In this document: positions 26,863 through 37,990 of the stretch, one piece after another | Numbering within the stretch: position 1 is the first letter of the stretch | Layout: each line of letters starts with the position of its first letter | Assembly (NCBI GenBank): GCA_020637985.1 | Contig: JACKJK010000007.1 | Coordinates: 62,001 to 126,000, forward strand | Source of the DNA: Rhodobiaceae bacterium | GTDB taxonomy: Bacteria > Pseudomonadota > Alphaproteobacteria > Rhizobiales > Tepidamorphaceae | DNA: 64,000 nt | Direction: 5' to 3' | Translations under genes and position numbers: made by a program | The notes under the pieces: generated by a model | Database searches by the model: none | Seen by the model: only the letters and a program-made list of their open reading frames with translations | What the model was told of the DNA's origin: nothing

Positions 26863-29800
26863 TTGCGGCAAGGCGTGGCGAGCGGGGTGGATACGGGTTT
26901 GACAGCACACGACCGCAGGCCCGATAACGCGCCGGATGGGCAAGCCGCCCGCGCGGGCGCCAGCGCCCGGCCGGGCGCAGCGCTGCCGGTTGGCATGCCA
27001 GGCGCCGGCGAACGCCAGGCCGCGGTGCAGGCAAACCGCGCACAGCCGGAGTCCGGGCAGACAACAGCCGGGCAACCGGGCGTGCAGCCAGATGACGCGA
27101 CACCGCAATCCAAGCCCGACGCTGAGAATGAACCAAGGCTCGGACTGGCACTCGATGCGATCACGAGTGGGCGGATGCGCGTTCTCGACAGGTTCGCCAA
27201 GTTGCCTGCCCCGGTCCGCTATGTCGGCTACGGTATCGGCGGTCTCGTGGTCGCCTGGTGTATCGTGCTGGCGCTGGTCTATCTGCGGCTACTGTTCGGA
27301 CCGGTGTCGATCGACGGTTTTGCGCCGCGCATCGCCGCTGCGGTCGAAGCACGGCTGCCGCCGGGATTTCAACTCGACGTGTCGGGAGCCGACATCGAGC
27401 GGGTCGGGGCGGGTTTCGGCGTTCGCCTTACGGATGCCCGGGTGCGCGATGCGCAGGGCGCGCCGATGTTTTCCGCGCCGGCAGTCACGGTTGGATTCAG
27501 CCTGTTGTCGTTTGCCTCGGGCGATATCGCGCCGCGAAGCCTGATCCTTTCGGCTCCGAACATCTCGCTGATCGGCGGCGGCGAGGCAACCGGCACCCTG
27601 AACGCGGCTGACATCGTCGCGATCGCGTTCGTCGTCCTCAATCCCGATGGTGGCATCGAGGAACTCGACGTCACCGAGGCAACGGTTTCGGCGGCAGGCG
27701 AAGGGGTGCATCTCGAAGGTGTCCATGCACGGCTGTTCGCCGAGCACTCCGGTTCAGGTCCTTCCTCGATCGCGCTCGAGGCGAGAGGCGGACTGACGCC
27801 GCAAAGCGAATGGGCAGCCAACGGTCGTCTCGTGCGCCGGGACGACGGGGGGATTTCCGGCGAGCTCGCGTTTGCCGACCTGGTGCCCGATGCGTTGTTT
27901 CCTGCGACCACGGCTGGGCCACGCAGGATCGCGGCGGAAACCCCGGTATCCGGCCAGGTGTCTTTTGCGACGCTGATCGACGGGACGCTGGCTGACGCCC
28001 GGTTCGACATCCTGATCGGCGCCGGCCGGATCCAGGCTGGCGACGATGTATCCTTCAAGCTCGACGAGGCGCGCATCTCGGGGAGCTGGGATGCGGCCCG
28101 GCGCGTGATGAAGATCGCGCCGTCGCGGTTTCTCGCCGGGCGCAGCCGCGCGGTGCTGGGCGGCGAAATCGCCTTTCCCGACAACCGCTCGATGTCCTAC
28201 GGAACGGTGCCGATCGGGCTTGGATTCACCGATGTACACATCGCCACGCGCGAGGACGCCGAACCCGTCGTGATCGATGCCGTGGTGTTCGACGCGGTCT
28301 ACGAGATTGCGGCCCGGCAGGTTCGCGTGGGCCGCTTCGACTTTCTCGCAGGCGATGCCTCGATTTCGATGCTTGGCTATCTGCGCCAGGCGCCCGGTTC
28401 GCCCGGCATCGCGCTGCGCGGGGAGGCAGCCCGCATGTCGATGGATGTGTTCAAGTCGCTCTGGCCGGAGGGGGTGGCGCCGGCGACCCGCGACTGGCTG
28501 ATGCGGCAGGTGCACGGCGGCGACATCGTCAACGCGACGGTGAACGTGAGCATCGAACCCGGAGAGCTGGCGGCTGTCGGGGGGCTGGCGAACCTGTCCA
28601 GGAACGCAGTTTCCGTTACCTTCCGCATCGAGGATGCCGACTTCGGCTATTTCTACGACCTGCCGGCGATCCGGAGCGCCACGCTGGACGGGCGCTGGAC
28701 GCCGTCGAGTTTCGAGCTTGAGTTTGTCGGCGACAAGGCGCGTATCGACCTCCCGGCGAGCGGGCCGGTGTTCGTGACCGGTGGCAGCTACATGCTGCGC
28801 GACACGCGGGTCAATCCGGTGCAGGCGGAACTCGAGATCCTGACCCGCGGACCGCTGCCGTCGCATCTGCTGCTGCTCGACCATGACCCGCTGAACGTGC
28901 CGACGTCGCGTGGAATGGACATTGCGCAAACCGCGGGCGATGTCGCGATGCGCATGACCATGGACATGCCGATCCGCGAGGGGCTGACCATCGCCGACAC
29001 CGGTCTCATCGTCGATGCGACGATCACGGGCTTGCGCTTTCCCGCCAGCCCCGAGCAGGTGATCGAGAAAGGCGATGTAACGCTGACCATCCGCAATGGC
29101 CTGTTGCGGGTTTCGGGAGAAGGGCAGATCGACGGCGTGAAGGCCGACCTCTCGGTGAGCGAACCGATCTATGGCAACGCGGGAGAGTCGGAACGACAGG
29201 TCAGCCTGATCCTCGATGCCAAGTCGCGCAAGGCGCTAGGCCTCGATTTCGGCGATTTCCTGCAGGGTGAATTCCCGGTCGTGATGAACGAACTGGACGA
29301 AGGCAGGCGGCGCGTTGAGGCGGATCTGAAAAACGCGCGGCTGTATCAGCCAGCGGTCGGACTCGACAAGCCGCCGGGCTCTCCGGCGACCTTCGCGGCC
29401 ATTCTGTCGCCCGACGCCGAAACCGGCGGCACGCGGCTGAGCGATATCCGGCTGAGTGGACGCGAGTTGTTCGTGACGGGTTCGGGACTTGTACGCGCGA
29501 ACGGACAGATCGCCGCGCTCGATCTCGACACGTTCCGCCTGCAGGGTGACGATTCCGCGCGCATGAGCGTGCGGACGGACAAGGGCGGCAATTTCAACGT
29601 CGAGATCGAGGCCGTGCGGTTCGACATGCGGCGCGTGCTGGACAACGCCAAGACGGGCGGGCTTGCGGAAGGCGGGGCGCGCAGCGGCGATACCCGGCGC
29701 TACAAGGTCGCGGCGGTGATCGGCTCGGCGCGCGGCTACAACGGCGAAATCCTGCAGAGCGTCGACATCGACCTCGACATGAAGGGAGACGACATCCGGT

Positions 29801-30576
29801 ACATCAAGATGACCGGTGCATTCTCCGACAATTCGACGATGCGTTTCGAGATCGCGCGCCCTGCCGCCCGTCCCGATCCGGTGATGAGCGTTTCGGGAAA
29901 CAATGCCGGGCGCCTGTTGCGCTGGCTCGATCTGTATTCGCGCATCAACGGCGGCCAGATCGGCATGCGCGCGACGCTGGGCAAGAATTCAGGCGATGCG
30001 CGGGGACGATTCCAAATCGTCAATTTCGCGATCGACCGCGACCCGAGCCTGTCGACCCTGATCGACCGGACGGGTTCGCTCAGGGGGGACCCGTCGTGGC
30101 AGGAGGCCAGCCGCAACGCCCCGAACACGGCGAACATGGGGTTTGACGAGTTCTACGTCGATTTCGCGCGCGCGCGCGGCATCTTCGATTTCCGCCACGG
30201 TGTGCTACGCGGCCCAGCGGTTGGAGCTACGTTCGACGGGCAAGTGGACTTCACGGGCCGGCGCGTGGCCGCTAACGGAACCTATGTGCCGCTCTATGCG
30301 ATCAACAACTTCTTCGGGCGCGTGCCGCTGCTGGGCACGATCCTGGGCGGGCGCAGCAACGAAGGATTGATCGGGGTCAATTTTTCCGTCGCCGGCGACC
30401 TTGCCAGGCCGACGCTGACGGTGAACCCGGTTTCGGCGGTCACGCCGGGCATCTTCAGGCTGCTTCTCGACGCACCCTCGCGCTCGATGCAGAGCGGCGG
30501 CCAGTCTCCGCAACCGGGCAACAACGGGGTTAGTCCCGACCGGTTCGATCCTCTGGCGCAACAGCCAGGTCGCTAG
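26863..30576 (+). CDS. Very large AsmA/YhdP-like (DUF3971) envelope protein
   Basis: About 1237 aa. The first ~115 residues are low-complexity and hydrophilic, then one membrane helix (about residues 120-145, VGYGIGGLVVAWCIVLALVYL), then a very long periplasmic part rich in beta strands. This architecture, with DUF3971-type segments and a C-terminal AsmA-like end (NNFFGRVPLLGTILGGRSNEGLIGVNFSVAGDLARPTLTVNP), matches the YhdP/AsmA group, thought to form bridges for phospholipid movement between the membranes. The exact start is uncertain: TTG 26863, GTG 26875, GTG 26887 and TTG 26899 are in frame, with no ATG before the hydrophilic region. Confidence 0.82.
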   Translation: MRQGVASGVDTGLTAHDRRPDNAPDGQAARAGASARPGAALPVGMPGAGERQAAVQANRAQPESGQTTAGQPGVQPDDATPQSKPDAENEPRLGLALDAITSGRMRVLDRFAKLPAPVRYVGYGIGGLVVAWCIVLALVYLRLLFGPVSIDGFAPRIAAAVEARLPPGFQLDVSGADIERVGAGFGVRLTDARVRDAQGAPMFSAPAVTVGFSLLSFASGDIAPRSLILSAPNISLIGGGEATGTLNAADIVAIAFVVLNPDGGIEELDVTEATVSAAGEGVHLEGVHARLFAEHSGSGPSSIALEARGGLTPQSEWAANGRLVRRDDGGISGELAFADLVPDALFPATTAGPRRIAAETPVSGQVSFATLIDGTLADARFDILIGAGRIQAGDDVSFKLDEARISGSWDAARRVMKIAPSRFLAGRSRAVLGGEIAFPDNRSMSYGTVPIGLGFTDVHIATREDAEPVVIDAVVFDAVYEIAARQVRVGRFDFLAGDASISMLGYLRQAPGSPGIALRGEAARMSMDVFKSLWPEGVAPATRDWLMRQVHGGDIVNATVNVSIEPGELAAVGGLANLSRNAVSVTFRIEDADFGYFYDLPAIRSATLDGRWTPSSFELEFVGDKARIDLPASGPVFVTGGSYMLRDTRVNPVQAELEILTRGPLPSHLLLLDHDPLNVPTSRGMDIAQTAGDVAMRMTMDMPIREGLTIADTGLIVDATITGLRFPASPEQVIEKGDVTLTIRNGLLRVSGEGQIDGVKADLSVSEPIYGNAGESERQVSLILDAKSRKALGLDFGDFLQGEFPVVMNELDEGRRRVEADLKNARLYQPAVGLDKPPGSPATFAAILSPDAETGGTRLSDIRLSGRELFVTGSGLVRANGQIAALDLDTFRLQGDDSARMSVRTDKGGNFNVEIEAVRFDMRRVLDNAKTGGLAEGGARSGDTRRYKVAAVIGSARGYNGEILQSVDIDLDMKGDDIRYIKMTGAFSDNSTMRFEIARPAARPDPVMSVSGNNAGRLLRWLDLYSRINGGQIGMRATLGKNSGDARGRFQIVNFAIDRDPSLSTLIDRTGSLRGDPSWQEASRNAPNTANMGFDEFYVDFARARGIFDFRHGVLRGPAVGATFDGQVDFTGRRVAANGTYVPLYAINNFFGRVPLLGTILGGRSNEGLIGVNFSVAGDLARPTLTVNPVSAVTPGIFRLLLDAPSRSMQSGGQSPQPGNNGVSPDRFDPLAQQPGR

Positions 30577-30598
30577 AACAGCCAGAGGCGCTGCCCTG

Positions 30599-31840
30599 TC
30601 AGGCGGGGCGGATCAGCACGTGCCGCTTCTTGCCCATCGACAGCTTGATGACACCGTCGTCGCCAACATGCGAGCGGTCGAGGACCATCGTTGCATCCGA
30701 AACCGCGATGCCGTTGACGCGCACCGCGCCGGACACGACCGCCCTGCGCGCCTCGCTGTTGGAGGCTGCAAAGCCGGCCTGGACATTGGCTGTCAGCAGG
30801 CCGATGCCGGCATCGAGGTCGGCCACGATGGTCGGCAGGCTTTCCGCGATTGCACCTTCCTCGAAGGTCTTGCGGGCGGTTTCGGCGGCTTGTTGCGCGG
30901 CAGCGCGGCCGTGCGCCATGGCGGTTGCCTCGTTGGCGAGGATCTTCTTGGCTTCGTTGATCTCGGCACCGTCCAGCGCGCCCAGGCGGGCGATCTCGTC
31001 GAGCGGCAGCTCGGTGAACAGCTTCAGGAAGCGCTCGACGTCGGCATCCTCGGTGTTGCGCCAGTACTGCCAGTAGTCGTAGGGGCTCAACTGGCCGGCG
31101 TTGAGCCAGACCGCGCCCGACGCGGTCTTGCCCATCTTGGCGCCAGAGGCCGTTGTCAGCAGCGGGCAGGTGAGGGCGAAGAGCTGCGCTTCTTCCATGC
31201 GCCGGCCCAGATCAATGCCGTTGACGATGTTGCCCCACTGGTCGGAGCCGCCCATCTGCAGCGTGCAGCCGTAGCGCCTGTAGAGCTCGACGAAGTCGTA
31301 GGCCTGCAGGATCATGTAGTTGAATTCGAGGAAGGACAGCGGCTGCTCGCGGTCGAGGCGCTGCTTGACGGATTCGAACGAAAGCATCCGGTTGACGGAG
31401 AAATGGCGGCCGACATCGCGCAGGAAATCGATGTAGTTGAGGCCGAGGAGCCACTCGGAGTTGTCGACCATCAGCGCGTCGTTGCCGTTGCCGCCGAAGG
31501 TGACGAACTCGGAGAATATGCGCTTGATGCCATCGATGTTGGCCTGGATCGCAGCATCGTCGAGCAGACGCCTGCTTTCATCGCGCCCGGACGGGTCGCC
31601 GACGCGCGTCGTGCCGCCGCCCATCAGGACGATCGGCCGATGGCCGCATTTCTGCATCCAGCGCAGCATCATGATGGAGACCAGCGAGCCGACATGCAGG
31701 CTTGATGCTGTGGCGTCGTAACCTACGTAGGCGGTGACCGTTCCATTCACGAATGCGTCATCCAGCGCTTCTGGTTCGGAGGCCTGGTGGATGAAGCCGC
31801 GTTCTTGCAATACGGTAAGAAAATCAGATCGATAGGTCAT
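30599..31840 (-). CDS. tyrS: Tyrosyl-tRNA synthetase
   Basis: Class I aminoacyl-tRNA synthetase, 413 aa. The HIGH-type motif reads LHVGS and the KMSKS-type loop KMGKT, in GAKMGKTASGAVW. The tyrosine-binding region includes YDATASSLHVG and the anticodon-side QMGGSDQWGN. The C terminus is an S4-like RNA-binding domain (ARRAVVSGAVRVNGIAV). The ATG start is followed by a typical short N-terminal helix. Divergent from anmK. Confidence 0.97.
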   Translation of the reverse strand: MTYRSDFLTVLQERGFIHQASEPEALDDAFVNGTVTAYVGYDATASSLHVGSLVSIMMLRWMQKCGHRPIVLMGGGTTRVGDPSGRDESRRLLDDAAIQANIDGIKRIFSEFVTFGGNGNDALMVDNSEWLLGLNYIDFLRDVGRHFSVNRMLSFESVKQRLDREQPLSFLEFNYMILQAYDFVELYRRYGCTLQMGGSDQWGNIVNGIDLGRRMEEAQLFALTCPLLTTASGAKMGKTASGAVWLNAGQLSPYDYWQYWRNTEDADVERFLKLFTELPLDEIARLGALDGAEINEAKKILANEATAMAHGRAAAQQAAETARKTFEEGAIAESLPTIVADLDAGIGLLTANVQAGFAASNSEARRAVVSGAVRVNGIAVSDATMVLDRSHVGDDGVIKLSMGKKRHVLIRPA

Positions 31841-32020
31841 CGGGTATCGGTGCGGTTTTGCAGGGTGGCGAAATCGGGCAAAGCAGTTTGGCCGCCTGCC
31901 AGGTTGACCGACATTTTATAATCCGGCTTAGTTCATCGTGCTCGGATTTAGCCTGTCGGAAGTCGTTCCGGTAGCGTCTAGCGGTCTGATTGCGCATGAG
32001 CAAGGGGCAATGCGGGAGTC

Positions 32021-33142
32021 ATGGGAGCCAATCCTGTTCGCCTCGCAGCGGGGATGATGTCGGGCACGTCGATGGACGGCGTCGACGTCGCGCTCGTGGA
32101 AACCGACGGCTGCACCATTTCGCGCTTTGGCGGCACGCTGTCCGTCGCCTACAACGAGAGCGAGCGCGCGGTGCTGCGGCGGGCGCTCGATGATGCGCGC
32201 GCCATCACCGACCGCGGCATGCGGCCGGGCAAGGTCGGCAGGGCGGAAAGCGTTGTGACGGATCGCCACGCCGAGGCAATCGAGATCCTGTGTGCCGAGC
32301 AAGGGATCAGTCTTTCCGAAATCGACATCATCGGGTTTCACGGCCAGACCGTGCTGCACAGGCCACAAGCGCGGCTTACAGTGCAGATCGGCAACGCGCG
32401 GCAGCTGTCATCGCGCCTCGGACGCCCGGTGATCTCCGATTTCCGGGCAGCCGACGTTGCCGCGGGCGGCCAGGGCGCACCGCTGGTGCCCGTCTTCCAT
32501 GCCGCGCTGGCGGAGACGGCGGGACTGGCCAAGCCGGTGGCGTTCCTCAATCTCGGCGGCGTGGCGAACATCACCTATATCGGTGCTGACGGTGAGCTGA
32601 TCGCCTTCGATACGGGGCCTGCGAACGCGCTGCTCGACGACTGGGCGCTGACGCATACCGGTACGCCTGTCGACCTCGACGCTCGGCTCGCGGCGCGCGG
32701 CCAGGTCGACCGCGACCGGCTCGCGCGGCTGATGGATGACCCGTATTTCGACGCGCCGCCGCCCAAGTCGCTCGATCGGGCGCATTTTTCGGCTCGCAGT
32801 GCGGACGTCCTCGGCGGACTGGCTGCGGAGGAGGGCGCGGCGACGCTCGCGGCATTCACGGTGGAAAGTGTCGCGGCTGCCTTGCGTTTCCTGCCGCAGC
32901 CGCCGGTGACTTGGATCGTTGCCGGCGGGGGAACGCGCAACCCGGTCATCATGGGCGGTCTCGAAGCGCGCCTGGGCGTGCCGGTCATGGCGGCGGATGC
33001 GTGCGGCTTTTCCTCCCAGTACATGGAGGCGCAGGCCTTCGCCTATCTCGCCGTGCGCAGCCTGCACCGGCTGGCGATCACCTTTCCGGGCACGACCGGT
33101 GCCCCAATCCCGCTGAATGGTGGTTCGCTGACACGCCCGTGA
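32021..33142 (+). CDS. anmK: Anhydro-N-acetylmuramic acid kinase
   Basis: Phosphorylates and opens 1,6-anhydroMurNAc released during peptidoglycan turnover, feeding recycling to MurNAc-6-phosphate. The 373 aa protein begins AAGMMSGTSMDGVDVALVETDG, the ATP-binding family signature, and has IGFHGQTVLHRP, NLGGVANITYIGAD and FDTGPANALLDDW. The ATG has a GGGAG ribosome site. Its position beside tyrS on the opposite strand is a common alphaproteobacterial arrangement. Confidence 0.95.
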   Translation: MGANPVRLAAGMMSGTSMDGVDVALVETDGCTISRFGGTLSVAYNESERAVLRRALDDARAITDRGMRPGKVGRAESVVTDRHAEAIEILCAEQGISLSEIDIIGFHGQTVLHRPQARLTVQIGNARQLSSRLGRPVISDFRAADVAAGGQGAPLVPVFHAALAETAGLAKPVAFLNLGGVANITYIGADGELIAFDTGPANALLDDWALTHTGTPVDLDARLAARGQVDRDRLARLMDDPYFDAPPPKSLDRAHFSARSADVLGGLAAEEGAATLAAFTVESVAAALRFLPQPPVTWIVAGGGTRNPVIMGGLEARLGVPVMAADACGFSSQYMEAQAFAYLAVRSLHRLAITFPGTTGAPIPLNGGSLTRP

Positions 33143-33179
33143 CGGTGGGGACTGCCGGGCGGCGGCGTTCGCGCAAGCG

Positions 33180-33845
33180 CTATTCGCCAGCCAGTTCCGC
33201 CTCGATGGCAGCCAGGCGATCGGTCAGGTAGCTGTCGCAAACGCCCAGCAGTTCCTCGCCCTTGTCGGTGAAGAAGTGGTTGGCGTCCGGGATGGTCTCG
33301 TGACTGATGGTGATGCCCTTCTGGGTCTTCAGCTTGTCTACGAGGGCCTGCACGTCCTTCTGCGGCACGACCTTGTCGGCATCGCCATGCACGATGAGGC
33401 CCGAGGAGGGGCAGGGCGCGAGGAAGCTGAAGTCGTAGAGGTTCGCCGGCGGGGCGACCGAGATGAAGCCCTCGATCTCGGGGCGGCGCATCAGCAGCTG
33501 CATGCCGATCCAGGCGCCGAAGGAGACGCCGGCGATCCAGCAGGCGCGGGAATCCGGATTGAAGGACTGCAGCCAGTCGAGCGCGGCGGCAGCATCGGAC
33601 AATTCGCCCAGGCCGTGGTCGAATTCACCCTGGCTGCGGCCGACGCCGCGGAAATTGAAACGCAGGACGCCGAAGCCCTTGCGCTGGAACATGTAGAACA
33701 ACTGGTAGGTCAGCGGATTGTTCATCGTTCCGCCGAACTGGGAATGCGGATGCAGGACGATGGCGACCGGCGCATTGCGCGTCCTGGGCGGCTGGTAGCG
33801 CCCCTCGATACGGCCGGCGGGTCCGGTGAAAATCACTTCAGGCAT
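33180..33845 (-). CDS. Alpha/beta hydrolase (small, dienelactone-hydrolase-like)
   Basis: 221 aa serine hydrolase. The nucleophile elbow is GVSFGAW, the acid is likely in VHGDADKVVPQ and the histidine in IPDANHFFTD. The N terminus has LHPHSQFGGTMNN followed by NFRGVGRSQGEFDHG, typical of a conserved rhizobial group with unknown substrate. It is divergent from the iron-sulfur operon, with the regulatory region in between, and convergent with anmK. Confidence 0.85.
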   Translation of the reverse strand: MPEVIFTGPAGRIEGRYQPPRTRNAPVAIVLHPHSQFGGTMNNPLTYQLFYMFQRKGFGVLRFNFRGVGRSQGEFDHGLGELSDAAAALDWLQSFNPDSRACWIAGVSFGAWIGMQLLMRRPEIEGFISVAPPANLYDFSFLAPCPSSGLIVHGDADKVVPQKDVQALVDKLKTQKGITISHETIPDANHFFTDKGEELLGVCDSYLTDRLAAIEAELAGE

Positions 33846-33922
33846 CTAGACTCACTCACGTATTCGTTGCCGGCCCGCGCGGTCGTGAAGCGCGGGTGCC
33901 GGAAGGAGGCCCGGCGCGTTCC

Positions 33923-33951
33923 TTGACACCCCATGGGCCGCTACCTAAAAC
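33923..33951 (+). promoter_or_regulatory. Candidate sigma-70 promoter for the suf operon
   Basis: TTGACA at 33923-33928 and TAAAAC at 33946-33951 are spaced by 17 bp. The Irr-like box begins 4 bp after the -10, so it would cover the start point. The leader to the first gene is then about 190 nt. Confidence 0.55.
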
Positions 33952-33954
33952 CAG

Positions 33955-33971
33955 TTTAGAATTATTCGAAA
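33955..33971 (+). promoter_or_regulatory. Irr-type iron control element (ICE-like box)
   Basis: TTTAGAATTATTCGAAA is a near-perfect inverted repeat matching the rhizobial Irr box as I remember it (TTTAGAA-N3-TTCTAAA) with one mismatch in the right half; flanking CAG/CTG extend the symmetry. It sits at the presumed start point of the operon, a position suited to repression. Irr represses iron-using functions when iron is scarce in rhizobia. Confidence 0.7.
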
Positions 33972-34144
33972 CTGTAGACCGAATGACCGGTCTGGCTTTG
34001 CGCAGAGGCGGTTGATAGCACGAAGCGCGCGGGCGATTGCAAGAAAAACCGTATTTCGCAGCCAGTACGAAGCCGCGCTCCTGAAATGGCAAGCGTTTGG
34101 GCGCCGGGCAAGAGTTGAGGGATACGGGGACGCAAGGGCGGGTA

Positions 34145-35308
34145 ATGGGCCGACGACGCATCTACCTCGACGACAATGCCAGCGCCCCCCTGCGCGATTG
34201 CGCGCGCGAGGCCGCCGTCGCCGCACTGGCATTGTACGGCAACGCGTCGAGCGTGCACGCGGAAGGCCGTGCGGTGCGCCGCGCCATCAACGAGGCGCGC
34301 GAAGCCGTTGCCCGGCTGGCACAGACGCCAGCCTCCAACGTGGTCTTCACGTCTGGCGCCACGGAAGCCAATGCCATGGCGCTCGATCCGGCGGCGAAAG
34401 TCGGCGGCAAGGCCGTGACCCACCTGCTCATTTCCGCCATTGAGCACCCATCCGTCCTGTGCGGCGGGCGGTTCGCTCCGCAGCAGCGTGTTGTATTGCC
34501 CGTTGATGGGCAGGGTATCGTCGCGCCGGCTGCCGTGGAGGCGGCCCTTGCCGCGCTGCCCGATGACGCGGTGGCGCTGGTCAGCGTGATGGCGGCCAAC
34601 AACGAGACCGGCGTCGTTCAGCCCATCGGCGAGATCGCCGACATCGTCCATGCCGCGGGCGGCGCACTGCACTGCGACGCAGTGCAGGCGGCCGGCCGGC
34701 TCGATCTCGGCACTGCCACGGAAGGCGCGGACATGATTTCGCTTTCGGGCCACAAGATGGGTGCGCCGACCGGTGTCGGGGCGCTGGTCTTGCGCGGTGA
34801 CCGCATGACGTTCGGCAAGCCGCTGATCGGCGGTGGCGGGCAGGAGCGCAACCGGCGTGCGGGAACCGAGAATGTTCCTGGAATCGCGGGCTTCGGCGCT
34901 GCCGCCCGCGAGGCGGTGCTGGAAAGTGACGTGTGGAGCGAGATTCTCGTGCTGCGGGAGTGGATCGAGGATCGATTGCGCACTATCTCGCCAGACGTGG
35001 CGTTCGTGGGGGGCGCTGGCGCCCGGCTTCCCAACACGATCTGCGCCGCGCTTGCCGGAGTGCAGGCGGAGACAGCGGTGATCGGCTTCGATCTCGCCGG
35101 CGTCGCCGTCAGTTCGGGATCTGCGTGTTCGTCGGGCAAGGTCGGCCCCAGCCACGTGCTTGAAGCGATGGGTGTGGCCGACGATCTCAAGCGCGCGGCG
35201 CTGCGGATCAGCCTGACGCGGAATACGACGCGCGAGGAGGCCGAGGCCTTCGTCGCGGCATGGGAGAAGATTTGCGTGCCGGCTGCGGCAAGACAGTCCG
35301 CGGCGTGA
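34145..35308 (+). CDS. Cysteine desulfurase, IscS/NifS-like (first gene of suf operon)
   Basis: PLP enzyme that takes sulfur from cysteine. 387 aa from the ATG giving MGRRRIYLDDNASAPL; the frame is open a little upstream but without similarity. The PLP lysine is in DMISLSGHKMGAPTG, and the catalytic cysteine lies in SSGSACSSGKVGPSH, the longer loop of group I enzymes. It differs from the SufS enzyme further down the same operon, so the operon has two sulfur-donor enzymes. No iscU or iscR gene accompanies it. Likely supplies sulfur for SufBCD or for tRNA thiolation; which one is unknown. Confidence 0.93.
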   Translation: MGRRRIYLDDNASAPLRDCAREAAVAALALYGNASSVHAEGRAVRRAINEAREAVARLAQTPASNVVFTSGATEANAMALDPAAKVGGKAVTHLLISAIEHPSVLCGGRFAPQQRVVLPVDGQGIVAPAAVEAALAALPDDAVALVSVMAANNETGVVQPIGEIADIVHAAGGALHCDAVQAAGRLDLGTATEGADMISLSGHKMGAPTGVGALVLRGDRMTFGKPLIGGGGQERNRRAGTENVPGIAGFGAAAREAVLESDVWSEILVLREWIEDRLRTISPDVAFVGGAGARLPNTICAALAGVQAETAVIGFDLAGVAVSSGSACSSGKVGPSHVLEAMGVADDLKRAALRISLTRNTTREEAEAFVAAWEKICVPAAARQSAA

Positions 35309-35368
35309 GTTGAGTTGATGGTTGCGGTCCACCGCGGTCCTTGAAACCGCGAGCGGAAGGAAAACGGA

Positions 35369-36888
<1,520 letters not shown>

Positions 36889-36889
<1 letters not shown>

Positions 36890-37062
36890 TGAAGACCGAC
36901 GGCATCGATTTCTGGACGGTGGCGACGCCGGTCACCGGTCTGCTGGTCGGCTTCGTGGTTGCCGGCGAGACCGACAACTTCTGGGCGCCGATCATTGCGG
37001 CCTTCCTGGGCGCGGGCGCCGTGCGCGGCGTCCAGTACCTGGCCGAGAAACGCGAGAACTGA
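36889..37062 (+). CDS. Micro-ORF between sufB and sufC, small membrane protein
   Basis: 57 aa, starting in the sufB stop codon (TGATG), so apparently translationally coupled. It has two hydrophobic stretches (VATPVTGLLVGFVVA and FWAPIIAAFLGAGAV) separated by the polar GETDN, and a basic end (LAEKREN). Could be a hairpin of two short helices in the membrane. I do not recognise a family. Coding support is its fit between two suf genes, coupling and length; sufC begins 42 bp later. No function can be assigned. Confidence 0.6.
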
Positions 37063-37103
37063 AATTTCCGGATGAACGGCGAAAGCCGGCAAGAGGACGA
37101 ACA

Positions 37104-37856
<753 letters not shown>

Positions 37857-37871
37857 GGCGGGCTGCATGAC

Positions 37872-37914
37872 GCATATTCCCGAAAAGTTGCATACTTTTC
37901 GGACAAGGATATGC
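37872..37914. repeat. Palindromic element in the sufC-sufD spacer
   Basis: CCGAAAAG (37880-37887) pairs perfectly with CTTTTCGG (37895-37902) around a 7-nt loop. An outer pair GCATAT/ATATGC (37872-37877 and 37909-37914) adds an imperfect longer stem. It resembles the dispersed GAAAAG...CTTTTCGG palindromes frequent between genes in rhizobia, but I see only this copy in the window. There is no T-run, so it is not a classic terminator. Confidence 0.6.
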
Positions 37915-37990
37915 GGCTCAAGAGATAGGCAACAAGCATCTTCGGCTGTTCCCGGCGAGGATGCGAAGGCTGATAGAAGGCAAGGTAGGC

